Made by a program: the position numbers and the translations under genes. This document shows positions 36,235 through 44,378 of a DNA stretch of 64,000 nucleotides, one piece after another. The notes beneath the pieces were generated by a model, which was not told where the DNA came from, did no database searches, and saw only the letters and a program-made list of their open reading frames with translations. Source of the stretch: Streptomyces sp. NBC_01471 (GTDB lineage: Bacteria > Actinomycetota > Actinomycetes > Streptomycetales > Streptomycetaceae). Within the stretch, counting starts at the first letter, position 1. Each line of letters starts with the position of its first letter. The stretch lies in contig NZ_CP109450.1 of NCBI RefSeq assembly GCF_041438865.1, positions 3,334,501 to 3,398,500 on the forward strand. The letters run 5' to 3'.

Positions 36235-37194
36235 ATGACGACCGTCGCCTCGACACGGCCGGCCCGGCGCCCCGCACCCGTACGGACGGCGCGCGGCCGG
36301 TCGCCCCGCTCCGACCGGCGGGCGGGCCTGCTGCTCAGCACCCCGTTCCTGGTCGTCTACCTGCTGTTCCTGGCCGGTCCGCTGCTGATGGGCATCGTGC
36401 TGAGCTTCTTCAACACGACCACGGTCAAGGACGGCCTCGGCGACTGGGTGGGGGTGTCCAACTACACCAAGGTGCTGCGGGACCCGCTCTTCTGGGACGC
36501 GATGTGGCACTCGGTGCTGTTCACCCTGATCACCACCCCGCTGCTGGTGGTCCTCGCGCTGCTCTTCGCCATCCTCGCGTCCCGGGTACGGCGCGGCCGG
36601 GTCTTCTACCGGCTGGCGTTCTTCGCACCGTACGTGGTGCCGTCGTCCGTGGTCGCCCTGATCTTCCTGTGGATGTACACACCCGAAGTCGGGCTGTTTC
36701 CCAAGCTGTTCGGTGCGGTCGGCCTGCCGGTGCCCGATTTCATCGGCAGCACGTCGGGCGGCTGGACCGCGGTGATCCTGATGACGCTGTGGTGGACGTT
36801 CGGCTTCAACTTCGTCCTCTACACGGCCGCGATCCAGGACGTCCCGCCGGATGTGTACGAGGCCGCCGCCATCGACGGGGCGAGCCCCTGGCAGCAGATC
36901 CGGCTGATCACCGTGCCGCTGCTGCGGCCGACCACCGGGCTGGTCCTGATCCTCCAGATCCTGGCCTCGCTGAAGGTGTTCGACCAGATCTACCTGTTGC
37001 TCGGCGGTGGTCCGGCGCAGTCGACTCGGCCGGTCATCGAGTACATCTACGACACCGGATTCACCTCCTACCGGGGCGGCTACGGCGCCGCCGCCACCAT
37101 GGTCTATTTCGTCATCATCGTCGCGATCTCGACAGCCTGGTACGCGCTGCGCCGCCGGTCCGCGACCCCGGCCGCGCCCCGCACCGCGGCCTGA
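36235..37194 (+). CDS. Sugar ABC transporter permease (MalF type)
   Basis: A 319-residue inner-membrane permease with six predicted segments, starting at LLLSTPFLVVYLLFLAGPLLMGIVLSFF. The EAA loop is present (YEAAAIDGASPWQQIRLITVPLLRP), which docks the ATPase. ATG at 36235 has AGGAGG nine bases upstream. Middle gene of the importer operon with the binding protein and second permease. Confidence 0.95.
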   Translation: MTTVASTRPARRPAPVRTARGRSPRSDRRAGLLLSTPFLVVYLLFLAGPLLMGIVLSFFNTTTVKDGLGDWVGVSNYTKVLRDPLFWDAMWHSVLFTLITTPLLVVLALLFAILASRVRRGRVFYRLAFFAPYVVPSSVVALIFLWMYTPEVGLFPKLFGAVGLPVPDFIGSTSGGWTAVILMTLWWTFGFNFVLYTAAIQDVPPDVYEAAAIDGASPWQQIRLITVPLLRPTTGLVLILQILASLKVFDQIYLLLGGGPAQSTRPVIEYIYDTGFTSYRGGYGAAATMVYFVIIVAISTAWYALRRRSATPAAPRTAA

Positions 37195-37206
37195 GCGGAG
37201 GACACC

Positions 37207-38097
37207 TTGAGCAGCATCACCAGCATCATCCGGCCGCGGCCGGGCGGCACGCGGGGCTCGTCCGCGGCGCCCACTGTCAACGGGGCGCAACTCTTCAACC
37301 GGCTCTGCGCCGTCTGTCTCACCCTGTTCGCACTGATCTGGCTGGTCCCGTTCGCGTGGGCGCTCATCACCTCGCTCCGCCCGGACGGCTCGATCACCGC
37401 GAAGCCGACGTCGCCCTTCGCCGGCGGCTGGTCCCTGCACGCGTACGCGTACGCCTGGGACACCTATCCGATCGGCTCCTGGTACCTCAACAGCCTGGTC
37501 ATCGGGGTCCTCGCGGTGGTCTTCACCGTGGCCTTCTGCTCGATGGCGGGCTTCGCCCTGGCCTTCCTCCGCTTTCCCGGCCGCAATGCCGTCCTGGCGC
37601 TGGTCACGGCGGGGCTGATGCTGCCCACCGAGGCGCTGATCCTGCCGCAGTTCATCGAGTACCGGTCGCTGCATCTGCTCGGCACGTACTGGGCGCTGGT
37701 CCTGCCGTCGGTGGCCGCGCCGGTGTCGGTCTTCATCTTCCAGGCGTTCTTCAAGGGCATTCCGGTACCGCTGATCGAGGCGGCACGCATCGACGGGGCG
37801 AGCTGGTGGCGGGTCTACTGGACCATCTGCATGCCGATCTGCCGCCCGGCGGTCTCGACGGTGTCGATCCTGACGTTCATCAACTCGTGGAACGCGTTCC
37901 TGTGGCCGCTGCTGGTGCTGAACCAGACCACGTCGCAGACGATCCCGGTGGGTCTGGCGTCCCTGGTGAACAACAGCAACATCCAGTACGCGGAGGTCAT
38001 GGCGTCCTCGGTGCTCGGATTCCTGCCGCTGATCGCGGTGTTCCTGGTCTTCCAGCGGCGGATCGTGCAGGGCGTGGCGACCACCGGGATCAAGTGA
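37207..38097 (+). CDS. Sugar ABC transporter permease (MalG type)
   Basis: A 296-residue permease with six segments (LTLFALIWLVPFAWALITSLRP onward) and the EAA loop IEAARIDGASWWRVYWTICMPICRP. It forms a heterodimer with the upstream MalF-type protein. The substrate is probably the oligosaccharide cut by the GH2 enzyme. Last gene of the operon; repetitive DNA follows. Confidence 0.95.
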   Translation: MSSITSIIRPRPGGTRGSSAAPTVNGAQLFNRLCAVCLTLFALIWLVPFAWALITSLRPDGSITAKPTSPFAGGWSLHAYAYAWDTYPIGSWYLNSLVIGVLAVVFTVAFCSMAGFALAFLRFPGRNAVLALVTAGLMLPTEALILPQFIEYRSLHLLGTYWALVLPSVAAPVSVFIFQAFFKGIPVPLIEAARIDGASWWRVYWTICMPICRPAVSTVSILTFINSWNAFLWPLLVLNQTTSQTIPVGLASLVNNSNIQYAEVMASSVLGFLPLIAVFLVFQRRIVQGVATTGIK

Positions 38098-38213
38098 CGG
38101 GCACGGTCACGGGCACGGGCACGGTCACTTGAGGGGCGGGGAGATATGAGGGGCGGGGCCACGTGACGGCCGGGGCCGTATGAGGGGCGGCCACGTGACG
38201 GCCGGGGTCACCG
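38096..38213. repeat. Repetitive gap after the importer operon
   Basis: Two short-period repeats: an (ACGGGC)-type run with ACGGTCACGGGCACGGGC, then two copies of TGAGGGGCGG...CCACGTGACGGCCGGGG. No gene or clear terminator hairpin; low-complexity spacer between convergent genes. Confidence 0.6.
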
Positions 38214-39188
38214 TCACCCGAGCGCGATGTCTCCCGGCCGGTGCGGGACGGCGTCCAGGGCGGCGAGCGTCGCCTCGTCGAGCACGATCGCCCCTGCGGC
38301 GGCGTTCGCCTGAAGGTGCCCCGCGTTCGCGGTGCCCGGGATGAGGAGGACGTTCGGGGCGTGGTGGAGCAGCCAGGAGAGACCGACCTGCGAAGGGGTA
38401 CTGCCCAGGGCCTGCGCCGCGGCCACGACAGCCGGCTCCTCGGCCACCTTCGGCATACCGGGAAACGCGCTGCCGAGCGGGAAGTACGGCACCCAGGCGA
38501 TGCCCTCGGCGACACAGAGGTCAAGCATGTCCTCGTTGTCGCGTGCCACCAGGCTGTAGGCGTTCTGCACACAGGCGATGCCCGCCGGGATGCCCCGGCA
38601 CAGGACGTCCAGGCTCACGCTGCTGAGTCCGATCGCGCCGATCTTTCCCTCGTCGCGCATCGCGACCATGACCGCCATCTGGTCGTCGAGGTCGACCACC
38701 TGGTCGCCCTCGGCCCGCAGACCGGGTCCGGAGTCGGTGCGGCGGAGATTCACCAGCGGGATCTGGTCGAGGCCGAGGCTCGTGAGGTTGTCCTCGACGC
38801 TCGCCCGCAGTTCTTCGGGCCGCTGCGCGAGACGGAGCGGCACGGGCCCTCCGGAGTCAGGGGTGGCGCCGACCTTGCTGACGACGAGGACCCCGTCCTC
38901 GGGGCGGATCGCCTCACGGATGGCTTCATTGGCGAAACCGTCTCCGTAGAACTGGGCCGTGTCGATGTGGTCGGTGCCGAGTTCGACCGCGCGCCGCAGG
39001 ATGGCGGCAGCTGCGGCGCGATCGCCCCGCAGACGCTCCAGTTGCATCGCGCCATAGCCGATGCGTGAGACGGTGCGGCCGGCGAGCAGGCCGGGGCCTC
39101 CGGGGCGCGGGACGCCGGTGGCCGTGGTGCCGGTGGCCGTGGTGCCGGGAGAGGGGGTGCTGGGAGAAGAGCTGCCTGTGGAGGTCAT
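38214..39188 (-). CDS. Aldo/keto reductase family oxidoreductase
   Basis: A 324-residue AKR with TIM-barrel signatures: GYGAMQLERLRGD, HIDTAQFYGDGFANEAIREAI (Asp and Tyr of the tetrad), VVSKVG (Lys) and VGLSWLLHHAPNVLLIPGTANAGHL at the NADPH-binding end. The usual tetrad His is Asn here (LVNLRR), as in the YdbC-like subgroup. It is divergent from a TetR gene with two palindromes between them, so it is probably the regulated target. The N-terminus has repeats of TTATG. Confidence 0.9.
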   Translation of the reverse strand: MTSTGSSSPSTPSPGTTATGTTATGVPRPGGPGLLAGRTVSRIGYGAMQLERLRGDRAAAAAILRRAVELGTDHIDTAQFYGDGFANEAIREAIRPEDGVLVVSKVGATPDSGGPVPLRLAQRPEELRASVEDNLTSLGLDQIPLVNLRRTDSGPGLRAEGDQVVDLDDQMAVMVAMRDEGKIGAIGLSSVSLDVLCRGIPAGIACVQNAYSLVARDNEDMLDLCVAEGIAWVPYFPLGSAFPGMPKVAEEPAVVAAAQALGSTPSQVGLSWLLHHAPNVLLIPGTANAGHLQANAAAGAIVLDEATLAALDAVPHRPGDIALG

Positions 39189-39220
39189 GGAATCCCGTCC
39201 TCATGCGATGATGGAGAAAG

Positions 39221-39268
39221 CGGAGGAGTCTCCGTTAATCCACTGTAGCACTACCGGAGGTCCCTCCG
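39221..39268. promoter_or_regulatory. Pair of TetR-type palindromes
   Basis: CGGAGGAGTCTCCG (39221-39234) and CGGAGGTCCCTCCG (39255-39268) share arms CGGAG-N4-CTCCG and the flanking TT, 34 bases apart, in the gap between the divergent AKR and TetR genes. The second overlaps the TetR ribosome-binding site. Confidence 0.7.
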
Positions 39269-39270
39269 TT

Positions 39271-39897
39271 TTGTCTTCCTCCGAACCGGCCCCGCCCGGC
39301 ACCCAGGCAACCCCGCCCGCCGGGGCGGCACGCCCGGCCCGCGCCGACGCGCGGCGGAACCGTGAAAAACTCCTCGCGGCCGCACGGGCCGCCTTCACGG
39401 CCGCCGACGACACGGTCGCGCTCGAAGCCATCGCCCGCGAGGCCGGGGTCGGCATCGGCACGCTCTACCGCCACTTCCCCACCCGCGAGGCGCTCGTCGA
39501 GGCCGTTTACGCCGCCGAACTCGACCACGTCACGGACGACGCCGCCGCCCTGCTCACCGAACTCCCGCCCGAGGCGGCTCTCCGTGCGTGGATGGACCGG
39601 TACGCGGCGTTCGTCGCGACGAAGCGCGGAATGATCGACACGCTCCGCGCCGGCTGGGCGTCGGGAAGCATGGCGACACCGACCACGCGGGAGCGCATCA
39701 CGGCCGCCCTCGCGGCGATCCTCGCGGGAGGGGCTCAGACAGGTGCGTTCCGCGCGGATGTCGACCCCGAGGACGTCACCGCCCTGCTCCTCGGCGTCTT
39801 CCTCTCCACGACGGCCAGCAACAGCCCGGAACAGATCGGGCGGCTCCTCGACCTCATCGTCGACGCACTGCGCCCACTCGACGCCCGGCCCGCCTGA
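39271..39897 (+). CDS. TetR family transcriptional regulator
   Basis: A 208-residue repressor with an N-terminal HTH (RREKLLAAARAAF-type start, VALEAIAREAGVGIGTLYRHFPTREALVEAVY) and a helical ligand domain of the TetR_C SCO1712-like type. The likely start is a rare TTG at 39271 with GGAGG ten bases upstream; earlier in-frame ATGs would run through both palindromes and back into the AKR promoter. It likely represses itself and the AKR gene. Confidence 0.9.
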   Translation: MSSSEPAPPGTQATPPAGAARPARADARRNREKLLAAARAAFTAADDTVALEAIAREAGVGIGTLYRHFPTREALVEAVYAAELDHVTDDAAALLTELPPEAALRAWMDRYAAFVATKRGMIDTLRAGWASGSMATPTTRERITAALAAILAGGAQTGAFRADVDPEDVTALLLGVFLSTTASNSPEQIGRLLDLIVDALRPLDARPA

Positions 39898-40020
39898 CAA
39901 CCGGCACGCCTGACGCCCAGTACACCTGACGCGCCCAGTACACCTGACGGTCATTGCGCCTGACGGTCAATACGCCTGACGTCGGTCCAGCTGACGGCCA
40001 GTACAGCTGACGGTCGGCAC
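39894..40020. repeat. Eight CTGACG-spaced repeats of about 16 bp
   Basis: CTGACG (or CTGACA) recurs about every 16 bases with partly conserved spacers such as CCAGTACA and GTCAATA. The array starts on the TetR stop codon and ends just before the convergent hypothetical gene. Confidence 0.8.
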
Positions 40021-40036
40021 CCGGAGCCGACCCCGG

Positions 40037-40942
40037 TCACCCCTCCGCGTCGGGGAGGTCCCTGCGTCGCGGGCGGGACAGCCGCGGGATGGTGGGAACC
40101 TTGGAACGGCGGTTCTTGGGGGCGAAAGCAGGACGGGGCGGCGGGGTGACGGCGGTGTCCGGCACCGGCGGCCGGAACCGGGAGCCGCGGGGCGGCCGGG
40201 GGTCGGGCGGCGTTGCCCGCACCGTCCCGAGCGGGACCGCCGGGCCCGCCTCCACCGGGTCGGCGGGAGGCGACGGCGTACGGTGCACGCCCGCGCGCTG
40301 GGGCTCCGGTCGCGGGGCGTCCGGTCTCGGGTGGTCAGGTCTCGCTTGATCCGGACCCAGTTGGTCCGGTCTCGCCTGGTCCGGTCTCAGTTGGTCCGGT
40401 CTCGCCTGGTCCTGTCTCGGTTGGTCCTGTCTCGGTTGGTCCATCGCGGTCGGGGTCGTCCGCGCTTCGGGGACGTGGTCGTCGCGCCGGGTTCCGGCGT
40501 GGTCACCGTAGGTGTCGCGATACGGGTCGGCAGGGACCGAACCCCCGGCGCGTGGCCGCAGTTGGGGATAATCCGGCCGGTCGTACCGCTCCCTGCGGCG
40601 AAAGGGGATGACAGCGGCCTGCCCTGGGACACGGTCGCCGGTCTCGCCCGCCTGGACGAAGCCGACCCACTCGGCGAGCTGGTGGTACTGGGCTGCCGCA
40701 TCGCGCCATCCCCGCCCGTACGCGGTGAACTCGCGCCGCTCCAGCTCCTCGCGCACCATGACCACCAGGTCGTCCGCCGCGTGACCCTCCAGCAGCGCGC
40801 CGACGGTGGCGAGCAGTTGCGCAAGATCGCCGGGAGGCTGGCCCGTGCCCCCTCCCGCGTCCGGTGCTGCCGGTCGCCGCTGACGCGGCGCACCCCCGGA
40901 TGAGCCGTTCGCCTGCCGGGAGCCCTTCTCGCCCTCGACCAT
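40037..40942 (-). CDS. Hypothetical actinobacterial protein with DQxRP pentapeptide repeats
   Basis: A 301-residue soluble protein. The N-terminal third has an ordered helical segment (DLAQLLATVGALLEGHAADDLVVMVREELERREFTAYGRGWRDAAAQYHQL). The rest is low complexity with about ten 5-residue units (DQPRQ, DQARP, DQLRP) encoded by 15-bp DNA repeats at about 40320-40440, then a Pro/Arg-rich tail. The conserved helical part is known from other Streptomyces proteins without function. ATG start; the gene is the last conventional one before the tail region. Confidence 0.7.
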   Translation of the reverse strand: MVEGEKGSRQANGSSGGAPRQRRPAAPDAGGGTGQPPGDLAQLLATVGALLEGHAADDLVVMVREELERREFTAYGRGWRDAAAQYHQLAEWVGFVQAGETGDRVPGQAAVIPFRRRERYDRPDYPQLRPRAGGSVPADPYRDTYGDHAGTRRDDHVPEARTTPTAMDQPRQDQPRQDQARPDQLRPDQARPDQLGPDQARPDHPRPDAPRPEPQRAGVHRTPSPPADPVEAGPAVPLGTVRATPPDPRPPRGSRFRPPVPDTAVTPPPRPAFAPKNRRSKVPTIPRLSRPRRRDLPDAEG

Positions 40943-41292
40943 GCGTGGCTCTTCCTGACGTCCCCTTCGTTACCGCCCCCATGAACGGCGGCCCGACGCC
41001 CCGCCCCCTTCCGGCGACCGCCACGCCCACCACCGGCGCTTACTTCCGATGATTACCGGCAACTCCCCCAAGGAGCGGACCGGAGACAGCTTAGCCCTCC
41101 GCCCCTGCACCCCCATCGTCCGGAGGCATGAGGGGGCACGGCGACGGCTGCGGTGCGTCGGACCGTACCGGCGCGGCACGAAGTCGCGGCCCGCGTACGG
41201 GACGGAGCAGGCGGTAGGGCTGGACGGGGCCGGGCCGGGCGGGGTTGAGCGGGCCGGCGCGGGATCGAGCGGGGGCAGGGCGCGGCGGCGCC
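40943..41292. other. 350-bp gap upstream of the DQxRP protein gene
   Basis: GC-rich spacer that must contain the promoter of the minus-strand hypothetical gene and the 3' end region of the XRE gene. I see no convincing hairpin, repeat, RNA gene or coding frame with good codon use. It marks the apparent left boundary of the tail region. Confidence 0.4.
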
Positions 41293-41745
41293 TCAGCCCC
41301 TCCGGGCCCGCCGGGCGGGAAGGTCCCGCTCCACCGGTTCGCCGGGCAGGAACTGCCCCGCCACCCGCAGGAACATCTCGCGCTGCTCGGGCGGAACCCC
41401 GAGAGCGGCTGCGGCTTCCTCCAGGGTGAGCCGCTTGGCGCCGGCGGACCGGCGCTCCAGATCGTCGTGGACCGGCGGCAGCGGCAACTCGTCCTCCGTG
41501 AGCCGCCCGGAGCGGATCAGCATCTCCCGCACAGGAATGTCCAGAGCGTGCGCGAGCCGGCGCATCGTCTCCAGATCAGGCATGCTCTGCCGTTGCAACA
41601 GCCGTGTGATGGCGGCACGGTGCACGCCCGCCTCGTCGGCCAGGCGTGATTTACCACCGCCACGCGGACTGTCGATGTCGTATCCACGCCGACGGATCAC
41701 ATCCTCGATCCAGGCCGTGAACTGGTCCAGTTCATTGGCGGTCAC
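41293..41745 (-). CDS. XRE family regulator of the tail region
   Basis: A 150-residue protein with a helix-turn-helix (GGGKSRLADEAGVHRAAITRLLQRQSMPDLETMRRLAHALDIPVREMLI) and a C-terminal helical region (LTLEEAAAALGVPPEQREMFLRVAGQFLP). It looks like a phage-type repressor or a house regulator. TTGCG/CGCAA inverted repeats lie in its own promoter (41812), before the wbl gene (41922) and before the tail operon (44225), so it is the best candidate for controlling the tail genes. GTG start at 41745. Confidence 0.88.
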   Translation of the reverse strand: MTANELDQFTAWIEDVIRRRGYDIDSPRGGGKSRLADEAGVHRAAITRLLQRQSMPDLETMRRLAHALDIPVREMLIRSGRLTEDELPLPPVHDDLERRSAGAKRLTLEEAAAALGVPPEQREMFLRVAGQFLPGEPVERDLPARRARRG

Positions 41746-41811
41746 GGGCCCTCGCCTCCCTCCGAAGCGAGTCCCACGTTACCGCGCTTGCGCGCGCGGA
41801 ATTATGAGCTT

Positions 41812-41823
41812 TTGCGTGCGCAA
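41812..41823. promoter_or_regulatory. TTGCG/CGCAA operator in the XRE promoter
   Basis: TTGCGTGCGCAA, inverted arms TTGCG and CGCAA with 2-bp centre, 67 bases upstream of the XRE start. A degenerate copy TTGCGCGCGCGG is next to it at 41788-41799. Confidence 0.6.
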
Positions 41824-41921
41824 TGTGGATGTTCTGTCGAGATGGAGCACCTTTCACACGCTCAGCGATCTTGGATCCACCCTCCGCAGTCACCCGGGAG
41901 GCATCTCTCCGCATTTCTTCG

Positions 41922-41939
41922 TTGCGCGCTCGCGCGCAA
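41922..41939. promoter_or_regulatory. TTGCG/CGCAA operator before the Wbl gene
   Basis: An 18-bp site with perfect 8-base arms TTGCGCGC and GCGCGCAA around TC, 86 bases before the wbl start codon. It shares outer TTGCG/CGCAA arms with the sites at 41812 and 44225. Confidence 0.6.
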
Positions 41940-42025
41940 TCTGCCAGTCTGCGGCGACGCCGGTTCCCTCCCGTACGTCCCCACCGCCTCTGTCCCGTAC
42001 CACCGTTCGCGCATCAGGAGCATTC

Positions 42026-42295
42026 ATGGATCCGTCCCTGCTCACCCTCCCCTCGGACACCTGGACCAGATCGGCCGCCTGCCTGGGGCTACCCCCGGAG
42101 GCGGTCTTCGCCCGGCGTCCGGTCGAGGCGGCGGCCGCCCTCACGGCCTGTGCCCGCTGCCCGGTCGCCCAGCAGTGTGAGGAGACGGTGGCACCGGCGT
42201 CCAGCTGGTTCGACGGGGTGTGCGCGGGGCGCCTCTGGCGCAACGGCCGGACCGTCGCCCTGACACCCCGCCCGCGACGACGCGCCCCCGCCTGA
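42026..42295 (+). CDS. Diverged WhiB-like (Wbl) iron-sulfur protein
   Basis: An 89-residue protein with the four-cysteine Wbl spacing: AACLGL, then CARCPVAQQCEE (C-x2-C-x5-C). Downstream it has WFDGVCAGRLWRNGR in place of the usual G(V/I)WGG turn, and a basic tail. Wbl proteins bind a 4Fe-4S cluster and sigma factor region 4; phage-encoded copies exist. Here it begins a plus-strand operon ahead of the tail genes and is a probable regulator of them. ATG after CAGGAG. Confidence 0.85.
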   Translation: MDPSLLTLPSDTWTRSAACLGLPPEAVFARRPVEAAAALTACARCPVAQQCEETVAPASSWFDGVCAGRLWRNGRTVALTPRPRRRAPA

Positions 42296-42417
42296 ACCGG
42301 CACCCGGCCGTGTACGGACCGTGCCGTCCGCACCACCCGCAGAACCCACCGCACTCGCAGAACCCACCACGCCCGCAGAACCCCAGACCCCAGAAACACG
42401 GAGCAGAAAGGCCCGCG

Positions 42418-43227
42418 ATGAGTGAGAAGAAGGCTTCCGGAGCCGCCGCACCGCACGCCGACCCCCCGCGAACCCGGGGCGGGGAGTCCGGCGGCGGGCG
42501 GACCAGCGGCAACGGCGAGGACGCCGCCCGCGACGCCGGGCTCTGGGCCGACCTGCTGATCCGCCAGTTCCCCGATCTGCTGGACGAGTTGGCACCCTCG
42601 GCAGGCAGCCGGCCGACCGCCGTACGACACGTCCCCGGGCCCGCCGAACGCGCGGCACGGGCCGCGGCAACGGCCGCCGAACGCGCCGAGGCCCTGCGCA
42701 ACGAGCAGCAGCACGGACTCACCGTCCCCGGCCACACCGCCGCCCCCGTACGGCTGCACATCTCGGACGCTCTGCGGGACATCACCGACGGCGTGGTCGA
42801 ACTGGAGGAAGCGCTGTTCGACCGGCTCGGAATGGGCCGCCCGCGCCGCGCCCCCGTACCCGAACGTCTCGCCCGGGTCGCCGCGCTCCTCGGCCGCACC
42901 GCCACCGACCCCAGCCTGGCCGGACACGCCCGCGACGAGCTGCGCCGCATGGCCCGGCGCTGCTCCCGGGCGCTGGGCGAGACCGAGACGATGGCCCGGC
43001 TGTCCGGGCGCTGCCCGTGGTGCGACTCCGTCTCGCTGCGCGCCTTCCCCGACCGGGACGCCGTGCTGTGCGTGAACCCGGGCTGCCGTTGCGGCGACGC
43101 GGAGTGCGACTGCGCCACCGACCCGGCCTTCCGCCACCTCTGGGAGCGGGACGCCTGGGCGGCCGTCGAGGCAGCCCGTACCGGCGTCGAGGACTCCGCC
43201 GTTCCGGCGGGAGGCGGTCACCGATGA
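42418..43227 (+). CDS. Hypothetical protein with cysteine-rich zinc-binding C-terminus
   Basis: A 269-residue soluble protein. The N-terminus is disordered (Gly/Ser/Ala), the middle is helical (LWADLLIRQFPDLLDELAP, DALRDITDGVVELEEALFDRLG) and the C-terminus has a dense Cys set (CPWCDSVSLRAFPDR then CVNPGCRCGDAECDC), probably a zinc ribbon. Similar proteins occur in Streptomyces prophage-like loci. Its stop overlaps the next start (ATGA), so it forms an operon with the small HTH gene. Function unknown. Confidence 0.7.
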   Translation: MSEKKASGAAAPHADPPRTRGGESGGGRTSGNGEDAARDAGLWADLLIRQFPDLLDELAPSAGSRPTAVRHVPGPAERAARAAATAAERAEALRNEQQHGLTVPGHTAAPVRLHISDALRDITDGVVELEEALFDRLGMGRPRRAPVPERLARVAALLGRTATDPSLAGHARDELRRMARRCSRALGETETMARLSGRCPWCDSVSLRAFPDRDAVLCVNPGCRCGDAECDCATDPAFRHLWERDAWAAVEAARTGVEDSAVPAGGGHR

Positions 43228-43493
43228 GCCCGCGACCGCGCCCGTGCGCCTCTCTCGCCGACGTCACCCTGGTGACCAGCACCCTTGCCGCCCAGGAGGC
43301 CGGGGTGGTGCCGGCGACCATCAGGAAGTGGGTGCAGCTCGGCCATCTGCGGCCATCGGGGCAGCAGGGCAGGCGCCATCTCTACCGTCTTGAGCACGTG
43401 TTCGCCGCCGAACGCGCCACCCGGCGCCCGCCCGGACGCCGTTCGGCGACCACCTCCCCCGCCCCGCAGCCCGAGCCCGCGCGACGGGGCTGA
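43224..43493 (+). CDS. Small MerR/excisionase-type HTH protein
   Basis: An 89-residue protein with a winged-helix core (LVTSTLAAQEAGVVPATIRKWVQLGHLRPSGQQGRRHLYRLEHVFAAE) like excisionases and MerR heads, and a disordered tail. ATGA overlap with the upstream gene implies coupled translation. It may be a leftover phage regulator or DNA-binding accessory factor of the tail region. Confidence 0.85.
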   Translation: MSPRPRPCASLADVTLVTSTLAAQEAGVVPATIRKWVQLGHLRPSGQQGRRHLYRLEHVFAAERATRRPPGRRSATTSPAPQPEPARRG

Positions 43494-43544
43494 CAGCCGA
43501 GACGGACGAAGCCCCTCCGCACAGAGCACAGAGCACAGAGCACC

Positions 43545-43574
43545 GCCCCCGGTCCCGCGCAGGGAACCGGGGGC
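43545..43574 (+). terminator. Hairpin after the HTH gene
   Basis: GCCCCCGGTCCC pairs with GGGAACCGGGGGC with one bulged base and a 5-base loop. It lies 51 bases after the HTH stop and would end that operon; a run of AGCACAG microrepeats precedes it. Confidence 0.65.
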
Positions 43575-43753
43575 GTTCGCGTACCCGCCGCCGGTGGGCG
43601 CCGGCCACCCGGGCAGAGGTCGACAGCCCGCCGCACGGCGCACGCACAGGGCGTCCCGGGCGCACCGCGGGGCGCGCGGCATACCGCAGAGGCCTCGATG
43701 CGCGGACCGCGAGAAGGCGGGAGGGCGAGAGGGCGAGAGGGCGCCGTCGTCCG

Positions 43754-44005
43754 TCAGACGGGAGCTTCGACGGGTCGGCGAGGTCGTACCGCGGCGGGCC
43801 CCGCCGCCATCGCTTCCTGCCAGCCGCTGGAGAAGCCGCGGAGTTCGGCGTCCCGGGCAATCCGGGCCCCCACCTCACCCACGACCGCAGCCAGGGTGCG
43901 GCCCACCTCTCCGGTGTAGCGGCCGGCCTGCGCCGAATCCACGGCCACCTCGACCGCGGCAGCCATCACATCGGCCAGCCGCTCCTTCGGCCCTCCGGTC
44001 ACCAC
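43754..44005 (-). CDS. Small hypothetical protein
   Basis: An 83-residue, mainly helical protein (KERLADVMAAAVEVAVDSAQAGRYTGEVGRTLAAVVGEVGARIARDAELRGFSSGW) with a basic tail. No domain recognised. The GTG start overlaps the stop of a 24-residue frame on the same strand. It is transcribed away from the tail operon. Confidence 0.5.
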   Translation of the reverse strand: MVTGGPKERLADVMAAAVEVAVDSAQAGRYTGEVGRTLAAVVGEVGARIARDAELRGFSSGWQEAMAAGPAAVRPRRPVEAPV

Positions 44006-44073
44006 GACTGCTCACCGCCGGAGACCGGCCTCCATTCGCTGTTCGTCGTCACGAACCCACCGTCCTTACGCAT
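43999..44073 (-). CDS. Possible 24-residue leader peptide
   Basis: An ATG frame encoding MRKDGGFVTTNSEWRPVSGG plus EQSW ends in TGA inside the GTGGTGA that starts the next gene. Overlap of stop and start suggests translational coupling. There is no obvious ribosome site upstream, so it may be leaderless or chance. Confidence 0.3.
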   Translation of the reverse strand: MRKDGGFVTTNSEWRPVSGGEQSW

Positions 44074-44378
44074 AGCCACGTTCGGCCTTGCTCGAATTAG
44101 CGTTCGAATCGGGCCTCAGGGTAACGCAGCGCCCACCCGGGCGCCCCGGATATGACAGCCCGACACTCCGCCCCCCACCCTCGGGCCCCACACCCTCAGA
44201 CCCGGCCCACCGAACCCCAGTTGGTTGCGCGCACGCAATCTATCGATCACTATGGCTGCAGCGGCGGAGCTGTGCCCCCTTCCCTCCGGGTGGCACGGCT
44301 CCGCCGCTCTCGTGTCCGGCGTGCGTACGGGTCGTACGTACGGACGTCCACCCCGACCCGTACAAAGGAGTGACCACC
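44074..44378. promoter_or_regulatory. Promoter region of the tail operon
   Basis: A 305-bp gap between divergent transcripts. It contains the inverted repeat TTGCGCGCACGCAA at 44225-44238 (arms as in the XRE and wbl promoters), then AT-richer ATCTATCGATCACTATGG, and AAAGGAG at 44364-44370 as ribosome site of the first tail gene. No certain -35/-10 pair is identified. Confidence 0.55.

Noticed and set aside
39894..40020. CRISPR-like array
   Set aside because: Units of about 16 bp with a 6-base core are too short, spacers are not unique 30-mers, and no cas gene is present.
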